Below are positions 7,647 to 15,806 of a stretch of DNA of 64,000 nucleotides, in pieces. The notes beneath the pieces are model-generated. The model had not been told where the DNA came from and made no database searches. It worked only from the letters and a program-made list of their open reading frames with translations. A program made the translations under genes and the position numbers. Numbering within the stretch: position 1 is the stretch's first letter; each line of letters begins with the position of its first letter. Origin of the DNA: Kitasatospora sp. NBC_00315 (GTDB lineage: Bacteria; Actinomycetota; Actinomycetes; Streptomycetales; Streptomycetaceae); assembly GCF_041435095.1 (NCBI RefSeq), contig NZ_CP108025.1:3472001-3536000 (forward strand), given 5' to 3'.

Positions 7647-8243
7647 ATGACCGCCATCCGTCCGACCGTCGCCATCGCCTTCCACTCCGGCTACGGCCAC
7701 ACCGCCGTCATCGCCGAAGCCGTAGCCCGTGGCGCCGAGGCGGCCGGCGCCACCGTCGTCACGGTGGCCGTGGACGCCATCACCGAGGAGCAGTGGGCCC
7801 AGCTGGACGCCGCCGACGCGATCGTCTTCGGCTCGCCGACCTACATGGGCACCGCCTCCGGTGCCTTCCACGCCTTCGGTGAGGCCAGCAGCAAGCGCTG
7901 GTTCAGCGACGCGTGGATCAACAAGATCGCCGCCGGTTTCACCAACTCGGCGTCCAAGAGCGGCGACAAGGCCGGCACCCTGAGCTTCTTCCAGACCCTG
8001 GCCGCCCAGCACGGCATGCACTGGGTGAACCTCGGCCTCAAGCCCGGTTGGAACTCCAGCACCGGCAGCGAGAACGACCTCAACCGCCTGGGCTTCTTCA
8101 CCGGCGCGAGCGCCTCCACCCCGTCCGACGGCGGCCCGGAGACCGTGCACAAGTCCGACATCGCCACCGCCGAGCACCTCGGCGACCGGGTCGCCCGGCA
8201 CACCGCGATCGTGCTGGCGGGCCGGGCCGTCCTGGCCGGCTGA
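7647..8243 (+). CDS. Flavodoxin-fold NAD(P)H oxidoreductase (WrbA-like)
   Basis: The 198-residue protein has the FMN phosphate-binding start (VAIAFHSGYGHTAVIAEAVARGAEAAGA) and the second flavin-contact segment FGSPTYMGTASGAFHAF. Later KSGDKAGTLSFFQTLAAQHGMHWVNLG matches the WrbA/NQO-type family. It should be a cytosolic FMN enzyme that reduces quinones or similar electrophiles by two electrons. ATG 7647 has GGGAG about 11 bases upstream. It sits opposite an HxlR regulator with a promoter-overlapping inverted repeat, the standard layout for quinone- or aldehyde-induced detoxification. The exact substrate cannot be told from sequence. Confidence 0.88.
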   Translation: MTAIRPTVAIAFHSGYGHTAVIAEAVARGAEAAGATVVTVAVDAITEEQWAQLDAADAIVFGSPTYMGTASGAFHAFGEASSKRWFSDAWINKIAAGFTNSASKSGDKAGTLSFFQTLAAQHGMHWVNLGLKPGWNSSTGSENDLNRLGFFTGASASTPSDGGPETVHKSDIATAEHLGDRVARHTAIVLAGRAVLAG

Positions 8244-8260
8244 TCCGGGCACTCCCCGAA

Positions 8261-8297
8261 CGTCCGCAGGGCCCGCCGACGGCAGGCCCTGCGGACG
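8261..8297. terminator. Bidirectional terminator hairpin
   Basis: CGTCCGCAGGGCC (8261-8273) pairs perfectly with GGCCCTGCGGACG (8285-8297). It lies between the convergent oxidoreductase and NTPase genes and can serve both. Confidence 0.8.
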
Positions 8298-8379
8298 TGT
8301 TCGCAGTCGGTGACGTGTCCGTCCGTGACCACCCGATGTGCGACCACCCGATCGGTGCACCCCGGCGTGGACTCGCCGC

Positions 8380-10245
8380 TCAGTGCTGCCCGGGCTCCCC
8401 GCCGGCCGTGATGCGCAGGGCGCCGATGCCGGAGGGGTCCGCGAGCAGCAGAACGCCCTCCGGGCTGACGTCGGCGGCCGGCGACGGGCCGGGCGAACGG
8501 AAGACGGCCACCACCTCGCCCGCGCCCTGGCCCACGCCGGCGCGGGCCAGGATCCGTACCCCGTCCGGCTCCGCGCCGAGCTCGTACCGGGCGGCGGCGC
8601 GCTGCCCTTGGCCGGGCCGGACCACCGTCGCCGGGTCGGCGACCGGCGCGCCGGTACGGGCGTCGAAGGCCAGCAGGGTGCTGCCCTCGGCCGCCGGCAG
8701 CTCGGCGATCACGGCGGGTGCGCCGTCCGGGGTGTACGCCGCGCTGAGGGCGGTGACCTCCGGGAGCGGCTGCCACCAGAGGGTGTGCCAGGGCAGGCCG
8801 GGGCCCAGGTCCAGGGTCGGCAGACCGTCCCGGTGGGCGGCGTGTTCGAGCAGTCCGGCCCGCTCGGCCGGCCCGGCCCCGGTGCGGGTGAACAGCGGGG
8901 CCAGGCGCAGCCAGGTCCGGGCGAGCGGCGGCAGGTCCACGCCGGAACGGGAGAGGTGTTCGGCCGCGGTGCGCAGCGCGACCTGGGGTGCGTGCAGCAC
9001 GAAGCCCGGGTCGGCCAGCAGCTCGGGCAGCCGGCCCGCCGCCAGGGCGTGACCGGTCAGCTGCGCGTGGACGTACGGATCGGCCCTGGTCCAGCGGTCG
9101 GGACCACCCACCGGAACGGTGTCCAACAGGGCCTGGGTGAGCCGACGATGGGCCTCGACGGCCGTGCTGTGCAGACGGGTTCGCAGCTCGGCGCCGACCG
9201 CGGGATGCAGCAGCCGGATCTCGGACGGCTCCGCCGGATCGGCCGGCTCGATGAAGGGCGCCAGCAGGATCTGGCCGTCCAGCAGGGCGTCGGTGAGGTC
9301 GCGGCCGGCCACCGCCGAGGCGAGCGGGCCCCAGAGCGTCAGCGGCAGGGCGGCGTCGTCGCCGGCGAGCGCGAGCGGGGTGAGCAGGCGGCGGAGCGTC
9401 AGTTCGTCGGCGGCGCAGCGTTCGGCGTGCAGGTCGAGCGCCTGGGCTACGTCCGACGGGCACTTCGGCGGGCCGGCCTCGGGGGTGACCCGCAGCGACC
9501 GGGCGGCCAGCCGGACGACCAGCGCGTTGCGTGCGGTGCGGGCCAGCTCGGCGGCGAGCCGCTCCAGGTCGGCCGGCGTGGGGGCGAAGGGGCGCCGGGC
9601 GCCGCCCAGGCCGTGGACGGCTTGGAGGGCCAGGCCCGGGAGGTCGGCCCACGGCGGCTCGTCCAGGTCGATGATCCTGACCTGTTCGGGCGGCAGTTCG
9701 TCGGCCAGCCAGTGCGCCAGCGGACGGGGCAGATCGGCCAGCAACCGTACGCCGGGGGACTGCGCGAGCGGGCTGAGCACCGACCGGGTGGCCCGGCCGG
9801 CCTCGTCCCGCACCCGTGGCGCACCCGCTCGGTCCAGGTCGGTGACGACGACGGCGGCCGGGTCGTCCTCCGCCAGCGCGGCGAACCCCTCGTACACCTC
9901 GGCGGTGAGCCGGGCCCCCGGGGCGAGGCGGTCGCCGACCCGCAGCAGCAACTGCTCCGAGGTGAGCCCGGCGGCGCCGAACACCAGCGGCGCGGGCAGC
10001 CCGGCCGACGGCACGGTCGCCGGGTCCAGCACGGTGAGGTCGATCCGGGCCCGGGCCACCGGATCGCAGAGCATCAGGAACCCGGCGGCCAGTCTCGACC
10101 GTCCGCTACCCGGGGCGCCGGTCAGCAGCAGCACCCTGGGCGCCCCCGGCGCGCCGTCCCGCCACGCGGCCAGGTCACGCAGGGCCACAGCCCGCCCGCC
10201 GACGTGCGGATGCGGCCGGTGGCGGGCGGTGGTCGGGCCGGTCAT
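8380..10245 (-). CDS. Large P-loop NTPase of unknown role (STAND-like)
   Basis: The protein has 621 residues. The N-terminal third carries a Walker A motif (GAPGSGRSRLAAGF, about residues 43-56) and a Walker B-like strand AVVVTDLDRA. The middle is helical and Leu/Ala-rich (for example RRLLTPLALAGDDAALPLTLWGPLA), like the winged-helix and helical parts of STAND NTPases. The last 150 residues have short beta-like segments (TLLAFDARTGAPV, GVLLLADPSGIGALRI) reminiscent of incomplete WD40/PQQ blades. ATG 10245 has GGGAGA 6 bases upstream. No membrane segment is seen. It is the most distal gene of the minus-strand run ending the type VII block, but a functional tie is only inferred from position. 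Confidence 0.75.
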   Translation of the reverse strand: MTGPTTARHRPHPHVGGRAVALRDLAAWRDGAPGAPRVLLLTGAPGSGRSRLAAGFLMLCDPVARARIDLTVLDPATVPSAGLPAPLVFGAAGLTSEQLLLRVGDRLAPGARLTAEVYEGFAALAEDDPAAVVVTDLDRAGAPRVRDEAGRATRSVLSPLAQSPGVRLLADLPRPLAHWLADELPPEQVRIIDLDEPPWADLPGLALQAVHGLGGARRPFAPTPADLERLAAELARTARNALVVRLAARSLRVTPEAGPPKCPSDVAQALDLHAERCAADELTLRRLLTPLALAGDDAALPLTLWGPLASAVAGRDLTDALLDGQILLAPFIEPADPAEPSEIRLLHPAVGAELRTRLHSTAVEAHRRLTQALLDTVPVGGPDRWTRADPYVHAQLTGHALAAGRLPELLADPGFVLHAPQVALRTAAEHLSRSGVDLPPLARTWLRLAPLFTRTGAGPAERAGLLEHAAHRDGLPTLDLGPGLPWHTLWWQPLPEVTALSAAYTPDGAPAVIAELPAAEGSTLLAFDARTGAPVADPATVVRPGQGQRAAARYELGAEPDGVRILARAGVGQGAGEVVAVFRSPGPSPAADVSPEGVLLLADPSGIGALRITAGGEPGQH

Positions 10246-10303
10246 GCGGCTTCTCCCTCGGTGCGATGGGGCCGTCCAGCAGGGCGATCGGGCCGTCCGC
10301 CGC

Positions 10304-10357
10304 GCCGTCACGGTACGCCGGGCCGTCGCGGTGCGGCGCGCCGTCGCGGTGCGGTCG
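10304..10357. repeat. 18-bp tandem repeat, 3 copies
   Basis: Three units related to gccgtcgcggtgcggcgc start at 10304, 10322 and 10340. They lie in the 415-bp gap 10246-10660, which otherwise shows only a short near-duplicate (ctcgtggaccgccg, near 10578 and 10595) and a possible minus-strand -10 (TAGGCT near 10490). I see no gene there. Confidence 0.7.
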
Positions 10358-10660
10358 CACCGGCGGCGGGGCGCACGGCTCCGCCGCACCTCGCGCGGGG
10401 TCCGGACAGGTCCGGTGGGGCGGTCCGAGTTCATGCGGCTCAGCGCGCCGTTCCTGACGGACCGAAAGCTGATCGTTCTTCCGGTCAGCCTAGTGGCAGC
10501 CGCCGGACCGGACCGGTAGCGGGGCCGAAGCACCGGCGGGGCCGACACGCCCCGGCGCCCCGCCCCGCGACCGCCTGGCTCGTGGACCGCCGAGCTCGTG
10601 GACCGCCGGGCTCCACCGCAGCCGGGCGTGCGGAGGGGCTCGTGGGCCGCCCGCGTACGC

Positions 10661-11083
10661 CTACCAGTCGCGCCACCTGTCGGTGATCTCGTGCCGGCCG
10701 ATGCCCTGGCGTGCGGCGAGCCCCGTGACGTCCACTCCGGCCGCGACCAGCACGGCGTCGACGTGGTCGCAGAGCAGCTCCCGCTCCTCCGTCTCGTAGG
10801 CGGCCCCGTGGTGCTCCTCGTTGACCGCGTTGAGGGCCACCACCACGCGCTCGACCGCCGCGAGAAGATCAGCGTCCGCCCGGCCGGCCGCCGCACCGCC
10901 CACCTCCCCCTCGTACGCCGCGAGGACGCCGTCGGTGCTCGCGATCATCGAGTCGGGATACAGCTGTGCCGCGTACGCCTGCGCCGGGTCGAGCGTCCCG
11001 GCCGCCACGGCGGCCTCGTCCCGGGCCCGCCGGCGGCGCCACTCGGCGGTGGGGCGCGCGGGCAGCGATCGGATCTCTTCCAT
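10661..11083 (-). CDS. Small uncharacterised soluble protein
   Basis: I do not recognise this 140-residue protein. It begins MEEIRSLPARPTAEWRRRRARDEAAVAAG and is acidic and helical, with no signal peptide or membrane segment. The C-terminal part (AVNEEHHGAAYETEERELLCDHVDAVLVAAG) suggests a helical bundle. ATG 11083 has GGA 3 bases upstream, and the first 11 codons of the longer frame were dropped. It lies between the NTPase and mycP on the same strand but is separated from mycP by a strong hairpin, so it may not belong to the secretion genes. Confidence 0.7.
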   Translation of the reverse strand: MEEIRSLPARPTAEWRRRRARDEAAVAAGTLDPAQAYAAQLYPDSMIASTDGVLAAYEGEVGGAAAGRADADLLAAVERVVVALNAVNEEHHGAAYETEERELLCDHVDAVLVAAGVDVTGLAARQGIGRHEITDRWRDW

Positions 11084-11187
11084 GCGTCCGACGCTAGCGG
11101 CGAGGTGCGACAACACGGCCCGGACGCGGCCCCGAGTGCGCGATCACTCCGGCAGCCGTCGGCCGGCCGGACCCGACGCCGGAAACG

Positions 11188-11230
11188 CCGGAGGCCCGGT
11201 GACGCGGCATGCGCGTCACCGGGCCTCCGG
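11188..11230 (-). terminator. Strong hairpin terminator downstream of mycP
   Basis: A perfect 19-bp stem (11188-11206 with 11212-11230) with a 5-base loop lies 28 bases past the mycP stop. There is no T-run. Confidence 0.8.
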
Positions 11231-11257
11231 CGGCCACCCGTGAGGGGTGCGGCGGGC

Positions 11258-12811
11258 CTACTGGTTGTACGGGTTGTGCTGCGGCGGGTTCCCGGGCGGG
11301 CCGTACGAGGGCGGCGGGGTCCCCGGGCGGGCGGACTGCGTCGGTGCGTCCGGAGCGGGCTGCTGCGGCTGGGACTGGTGCGGCGGCCGACCGTACTGCG
11401 GCGGAGCGCCCGCACCGGGCTGCGGCGGGTACTGCTGGCCGAACTGCTGTCCGTACTGCGGCTGCGACGGCGCGGGGTACGCCGGGGGCGCGCCGACGGG
11501 CACGGGCCCCGCTCCGGGCGCGGCCGGGGCAGCCGGGGCGGCCGACCGCCGACGGGAGATCACCACCGCGACCACCACACCGATCAGCACCGCCAGGCCG
11601 ACCACCGATCCGCCGACGATCAACAGCGTGTTGGAGCCCGACTTCTTGTTTTCCGCGTCATGGTTCGGCACGGTGACGGGAGCATCCCCGGTGGCCGGAG
11701 CGGAAGCGGCCGGGGACTGCGGCGTGGCCGTCGTCTGAGCCGGACCGCTCGCAGCGCCGGTGGGCGTCGAACTCGCGTCGTCCGCCAGCGGGCTGACGTT
11801 CGCCGGGCCGGGGTCGCCCGGGGTGGTCAGCGCGATGCGGGGGCGGACGATGCCGTAGCCGAGCGCATCCGAGCGGGCGGAGCCGTCGCTCGGCTTGCCG
11901 GCGGTGTTGATCAGGACGCGCAGGATCTGGTTGGCGGACCAGTCGGGGTGGACCGACCAGAGAAGGGCGGCGGAGGCGGAGACGAGGGCGGCGGCGTCGC
12001 TTGAGCCGTGCGACTTGCAGTAGCCCGACGAACCAGTGCAGGGACGATAGATGTCAACGCCGGGCGCTGCGAGATCAAGCTGGCTTCCGCGCTCCGACTC
12101 GTCCGTCACGACGCCATTACGGTCGACTGCGCCGACAGCAACCACCGTTGGGAGGGCAGCTGGATACTCAACTGGGTTTCCGCTCTGAGCTTCGTTGCCA
12201 GCGGCGGCTACCACCAGAGCACCCTTGGAGGCTGCATGCGCGACCGCAGCTCGTAGCTCGGCAATATCGGCATCCGAGAAGCCACTGCCGCCCTGCGAGA
12301 TATTAATGACCTTGGCGCCCTGGTCAGCCGCATAAATGATGGCCTGGTCGATCTGCTTCAAGAAGTCGGAGTTACTGATCCCGGCAACCGAGTTCGCATT
12401 GTTCTGCGTCTTCACCGGAAGAATCCTAGCTTCAGGTGCCAATCCGACAGCACCTTTACCGCCCAAACCTTTGCCCGTTGCTGCAATAATCCCTGCGATG
12501 CCCGTCCCGTGGCCGATCTTATCGTCGCCGACTCCGCCTGAAAGGCCACTGAAATCCTTACCCGGCAACAACTGACCCACCAGGTCGGGGTGGTCCAGCT
12601 TGACTCCGCTGTCAATCACAGCGACCGTCACCCCCGCGCCCTTACTGGTCTGCCACATATCGGGCGCCTTCATACTGTCCAGGTGCCACTGCTGGTCCCG
12701 GATCGAGTCGACTGCCGCAGCCGGAGAGGCGGCCAGCCCGGCCACCACACCAGCAGCAAGCAGTGCCGCGGCGAACCGCCGCCCCCGCGTTCCCGCGTTC
12801 GTCCGCCGCAT
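11258..12811 (-). CDS. mycP: Type VII secretion-associated serine protease, mycosin
   Basis: A 517-residue subtilase of the mycosin type, normally a membrane-anchored periplasmic protease of the ESX machine. It has a signal peptide (RRFAAALLAAGVVAGLAASPAAA), catalytic Asp67 (VIDSGVKLDHPDL), His101 (GHGTGIAGI), oxyanion Asn206 (AAAGNEAQ) and Ser271 in HGSSDAAALVS. Usual mycosins read GTSFA(A/T)P here, so the catalytic loop is unusual (GSSDAAA, no Pro). A membrane helix is at about 395-419, followed by a long Pro/Gln/Tyr-rich cytoplasmic tail. ATG 12811 has GAGGGAG 6 bases upstream. Codons for the catalytic domain (about 12000-12680) are much poorer in GC than the rest, suggesting mosaic origin. 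Confidence 0.9.
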   Translation of the reverse strand: MRRTNAGTRGRRFAAALLAAGVVAGLAASPAAAVDSIRDQQWHLDSMKAPDMWQTSKGAGVTVAVIDSGVKLDHPDLVGQLLPGKDFSGLSGGVGDDKIGHGTGIAGIIAATGKGLGGKGAVGLAPEARILPVKTQNNANSVAGISNSDFLKQIDQAIIYAADQGAKVINISQGGSGFSDADIAELRAAVAHAASKGALVVAAAGNEAQSGNPVEYPAALPTVVAVGAVDRNGVVTDESERGSQLDLAAPGVDIYRPCTGSSGYCKSHGSSDAAALVSASAALLWSVHPDWSANQILRVLINTAGKPSDGSARSDALGYGIVRPRIALTTPGDPGPANVSPLADDASSTPTGAASGPAQTTATPQSPAASAPATGDAPVTVPNHDAENKKSGSNTLLIVGGSVVGLAVLIGVVVAVVISRRRSAAPAAPAAPGAGPVPVGAPPAYPAPSQPQYGQQFGQQYPPQPGAGAPPQYGRPPHQSQPQQPAPDAPTQSARPGTPPPSYGPPGNPPQHNPYNQ

Positions 12812-12865
12812 CACATGCTCCCTCGTCAGTCTCCCCGTGGCCCGGGGCCGTGTCCCCGGACAGGT

Positions 12866-12900
12866 CTGCCCGGTCACGAGGTCACCTCGTGACCGGGCAG
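12866..12900 (-). terminator. Hairpin between the WXG-type gene and mycP
   Basis: CTGCCCGGTCACGAG (12866-12880) pairs perfectly with 12886-12900 around a 5-base loop, just after the stop of the upstream gene. It should end or attenuate transcription before mycP. Confidence 0.75.
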
Positions 12901-12911
12901 GTGGTCCGGCC

Positions 12912-14519
12912 TTACTCAATCACGTTCGGATTGCTGCGCGGAGTTCCATCCGTCCACGTCTCTTCGTCCTCGTGCAGGTAGTCGGCACGGTTGCGGCGCT
13001 CGCGCTCCTTCTTGCCCGCGCCGCCCGCGCCGCCCGGCATTCCGCCCTGACCACCGCGGCCGTTGGCACCGGCACCGGCCGCGCCACCGGCACCGCCGGC
13101 CGCACCGGCACGGCTGCGCAGGCCCGTGCCACCGGGGGTGTACTCCCCGGCAGCGGCCGGTCCCTTGCGGCCGCCGACCGTGCCACCGGTCGTCGTGGTC
13201 AGGCCGCGCCCCCGCGCTCCACCGGCACCGCCCGCACCACCGCCGGCACCACCGCCACCCGGCATTCCGCCGCCGCCCATCCCGCCCGCGGCACCGGAGC
13301 GCCCGGCGGTCTGACCCTCCTTGGCGCCGAAGGTGTTGTTGGTACCGGCCCCGGCTCCGCCCGTCCCCGAGCGCCCGGGAATACTTCCGGAGCCCCCGGT
13401 ACCGGTCGTCCCGGTGCCGGTCCTACCGCCGGTACCTCCGAACCCGCCACCGGGAATGTAGCCACCACCGCCCGGTACGTAGCCGCCACCGCCGCCACCC
13501 CCGGGGATGCCGGCGTTGCCTCCACCGCCGCCACCGGGAGTGATGCCGCCCGGGTAGATCGAACCGGTCGGGCCGGGCCCCACCGTGCTGGGCGGCAGGC
13601 TGTCCAGACCGGTGTGCGGGGGCGGCGTGGTGGTCGGGTAGGGAAGGGTCGTCACCGGGGGCTGGTGGCCCGGATTGGGGACCGGAGTGGGCGTCGGCGA
13701 GGGAACCGGCGCCGGCTGCCACGGAGTACTGGGGCCCGGCCCGGACGGTGTGCTGGGGGACCAGTTGCCACCGCCACCGCCGACCGGAACCGGCGCGACG
13801 CCCCGGGAGCCGCCGCCTCCACCGCCGGTTCCCGATCCTGATCCACCCGAACCGACCGGGACGTCCACCGATCCGTCACTAGGGTTGTTGTTGCTCGGCG
13901 GCATCGGAAGATCCAACGCATTCAGCTGGGTCGTCGCCATCTGGTACGTCTGCGCCAGCTTCTCCATCTGGTGGATGGCTTCCTGGTGCGCGCCTTCGAC
14001 CCGCTTCTGGGCGGCCTGCGCCTCCGCGTCCGTCACCCAGTCGGAGTCGACCAGGTTGGCCGCCTTGTCGGCCGCGGTCCCGCCGACCGCGCCGCCGAGG
14101 AACCCGCCGGTGGCGAAGCCAAGGACTGTACCCGCGCCCTTGACCAGGCCGGTCGGCTGCGACTTGTGCTTGGCGACCGCCTGGATGTCCGACTGCGGAA
14201 CGTCGGGAATGCCGGTCTTGGCGTTGGAGAGCGCCGCTCCCACCTGCTCGATGGCCGAGCCGGTGGTCTTCGACACACCGCTGAGCGTGTCGGCGGTGGT
14301 GTGGACCTTCGTGGCGAACTGCCGGAAGCTGTCGGCCGCCTCGCCCTCCCACTCCAGGTAGCGGAGGTGGGCCGCGAGGGTCTGGCTGATCTCCTCCAGG
14401 GCCGTGGCCGCGCTGGAGATGTGGCTGCCCTGTGCGGAGACCCGGGTCGGGTCCGAGTGCTCGATCATGGCCTTGAGACTGGCGTGATCCATGCTCTCGA
14501 AGTTCGTACCGCCTGCCAT
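12912..14519 (-). CDS. WXG100/PPE-like type VII secretion substrate, Gly-rich
   Basis: The 535-residue protein starts with an ESX-type helical hairpin: Trp57-Glu-Gly59 in YLEWEGEAADSFRQF is the WxG turn. A hydrophobic Gly-rich stretch (GTVLGFATGGFLGGAVGG) and further helices run to about residue 205. Residues about 210-505 are low-complexity Gly/Pro/Ser/Thr. The C terminus RADYLHEDEETW contains Tyr514-xxx-Asp518, the YxxxD/E secretion signal of type VII substrates, and ends NPNVIE as in many streptomycete relatives. ATG 14519 has GGGGAG 6 bases upstream; a GTG one codon earlier is less likely. It is the probable partner or substrate of the downstream mycosin. Confidence 0.85.
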   Translation of the reverse strand: MAGGTNFESMDHASLKAMIEHSDPTRVSAQGSHISSAATALEEISQTLAAHLRYLEWEGEAADSFRQFATKVHTTADTLSGVSKTTGSAIEQVGAALSNAKTGIPDVPQSDIQAVAKHKSQPTGLVKGAGTVLGFATGGFLGGAVGGTAADKAANLVDSDWVTDAEAQAAQKRVEGAHQEAIHQMEKLAQTYQMATTQLNALDLPMPPSNNNPSDGSVDVPVGSGGSGSGTGGGGGGSRGVAPVPVGGGGGNWSPSTPSGPGPSTPWQPAPVPSPTPTPVPNPGHQPPVTTLPYPTTTPPPHTGLDSLPPSTVGPGPTGSIYPGGITPGGGGGGNAGIPGGGGGGGYVPGGGGYIPGGGFGGTGGRTGTGTTGTGGSGSIPGRSGTGGAGAGTNNTFGAKEGQTAGRSGAAGGMGGGGMPGGGGAGGGAGGAGGARGRGLTTTTGGTVGGRKGPAAAGEYTPGGTGLRSRAGAAGGAGGAAGAGANGRGGQGGMPGGAGGAGKKERERRNRADYLHEDEETWTDGTPRSNPNVIE

Positions 14520-14553
14520 CACATGCTCCCCGTGTCAGTGAGTCGACTGGCCA

Positions 14554-15207
14554 TCAGATGCTCCCCGAGTTCCCGCCCGCACCGGAGCCCGAGGCCGGAG
14601 CGGAGTACGGTCCCGGAGCGGGCGCCGGCGCGGAGACGGGCCCGGTGACGGGCCTGGCGAACTGGGAACCGGCCGGTCCGCCGCCCGGCTGGTAGCCCGG
14701 GGCGTACGGCGGCTGGGTGTACTGGCTCCCGCCCGAAGTGGCCTGCTGGACGAGTGAACCCGCGTCCTTGCTGGCCGCCGCGATGCTGCTCGTCTGGTCC
14801 TCCTCGGTGCCGCCGTAGTTCTTGGCGGTCTTGCCGAGGGCGTCGGCCATGCCCTGGATCTGGGTGGCCAGGTCCTTGATCAGCTGCTGGAGTCCGGTGA
14901 ACGTCCGGTTGTAGGCGGTCATCAGGTCGTTCGACTCGGCGAAGCCGCTGCCGAGGTTCGCCGGCTGCAGGTGCTGCTGAGCCATCTGGGACTCCGCGGC
15001 GGGCGAGGTCATCAGGGCGTGGAGCAGTTCCTCCGCCCGGTTCTTGAACGTGATCAGGGTGTCCAGCTCGACCTTGACACTGTTCGCCCCGTATGTGGCC
15101 ACCAGAGTGGCGGCGTTCTTCGCGGCCATGGCGACGGCGCCACCGACCGCCCAGCCGATCGGGTCGACCGACGCCGCTCCACCGTCCGCAGTGACGTTAC
15201 TCGGCAC
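14554..15207 (-). CDS. ESX-associated helical protein with Pro/Gly-rich tail
   Basis: A 217-residue protein starting at GTG 15207 (GAGGTG 7 bases upstream). A hydrophobic segment at about residues 17-40 (IGWAVGGAVAMAAKNAATLVATYG) precedes about 110 residues of helical heptad-rich sequence (LITFKNRAEELLHALM, FTGLQQLIKDLATQIQGMADAL) like ESX/WXG-superfamily hairpins, though I see no canonical WxG. The last 50 residues are Pro/Gly/Ser-rich. It is 34 bases upstream of the WXG-type gene on the same strand and is likely its co-secreted partner or chaperone. Family assignment rests on helical pattern and context. Confidence 0.75.
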   Translation of the reverse strand: MPSNVTADGGAASVDPIGWAVGGAVAMAAKNAATLVATYGANSVKVELDTLITFKNRAEELLHALMTSPAAESQMAQQHLQPANLGSGFAESNDLMTAYNRTFTGLQQLIKDLATQIQGMADALGKTAKNYGGTEEDQTSSIAAASKDAGSLVQQATSGGSQYTQPPYAPGYQPGGGPAGSQFARPVTGPVSAPAPAPGPYSAPASGSGAGGNSGSI

Positions 15208-15510
15208 AGCAATTCACCTCTCCCCCGCGTGGGCGGCCGACCGGCCGCCGCACCGCAACACACCATCAACTACGAACTCCTGCATGCTTGCTCGGCACGC
15301 GACCGACCCCGAGGCAATCGCCGCCAGGGTCAATCGTAGCCACCCCTCGCGTCGGCGCGGCAGGGGCCCGCCCGGACCTGCTCCAGATCGGTACGAACTT
15401 GACACGTACAGGCCCCCGGAACGCGGCCCGACAACCGACGCACCGTCACCCCGGCGCAGTGACGGAACCGGCCCGCCCGTCCCGCACCCCGCCTCCACCC
15501 ACCCCTCGCT

Positions 15511-15625
15511 CCTCCGGAAAAACCACCCTCTCACCTCCGGAAACGCCGGCCTCCCACCTCCGGAAACGCGGGCCTCCCACCTCCGGAAACACCACCCTCC
15601 CGCCTCCGAAGACGCCGGCGGGCCC
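15511..15625. repeat. 23-bp tandem repeat, about 5 copies
   Basis: Units beginning cctccggaaac start at 15511, 15534, 15557, 15580 and 15603 (the last degenerate). They occupy the middle of the 599-bp gap 15208-15806. Downstream, TAGACT at 15663-15668 could be a -10 for the FUSC gene. Confidence 0.85.
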
Positions 15626-15806
15626 GCCCTCGTCACGCCGTCCCCACCCACCGCGTCGCGATAGACTGGCCCCGGACCGGCACCCTCCGGTACGCCCTCT
15701 TCTGCCGCGCAATGTCGCACAGCAGCGCCCTCACCGGCCCTCCCTGTGCGGCGCCCCACCGGGTGCCCCGGGGCGCGGGCCGCCGCAGCGGATCGGACGT
15801 GATCGC

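Noticed and set aside
15511..15625. Regulatory operator array for the FUSC gene
   Set aside because: The repeats are head-to-tail, lack convincing dyad symmetry and no regulator gene is adjacent, so I list them only as a tandem repeat.
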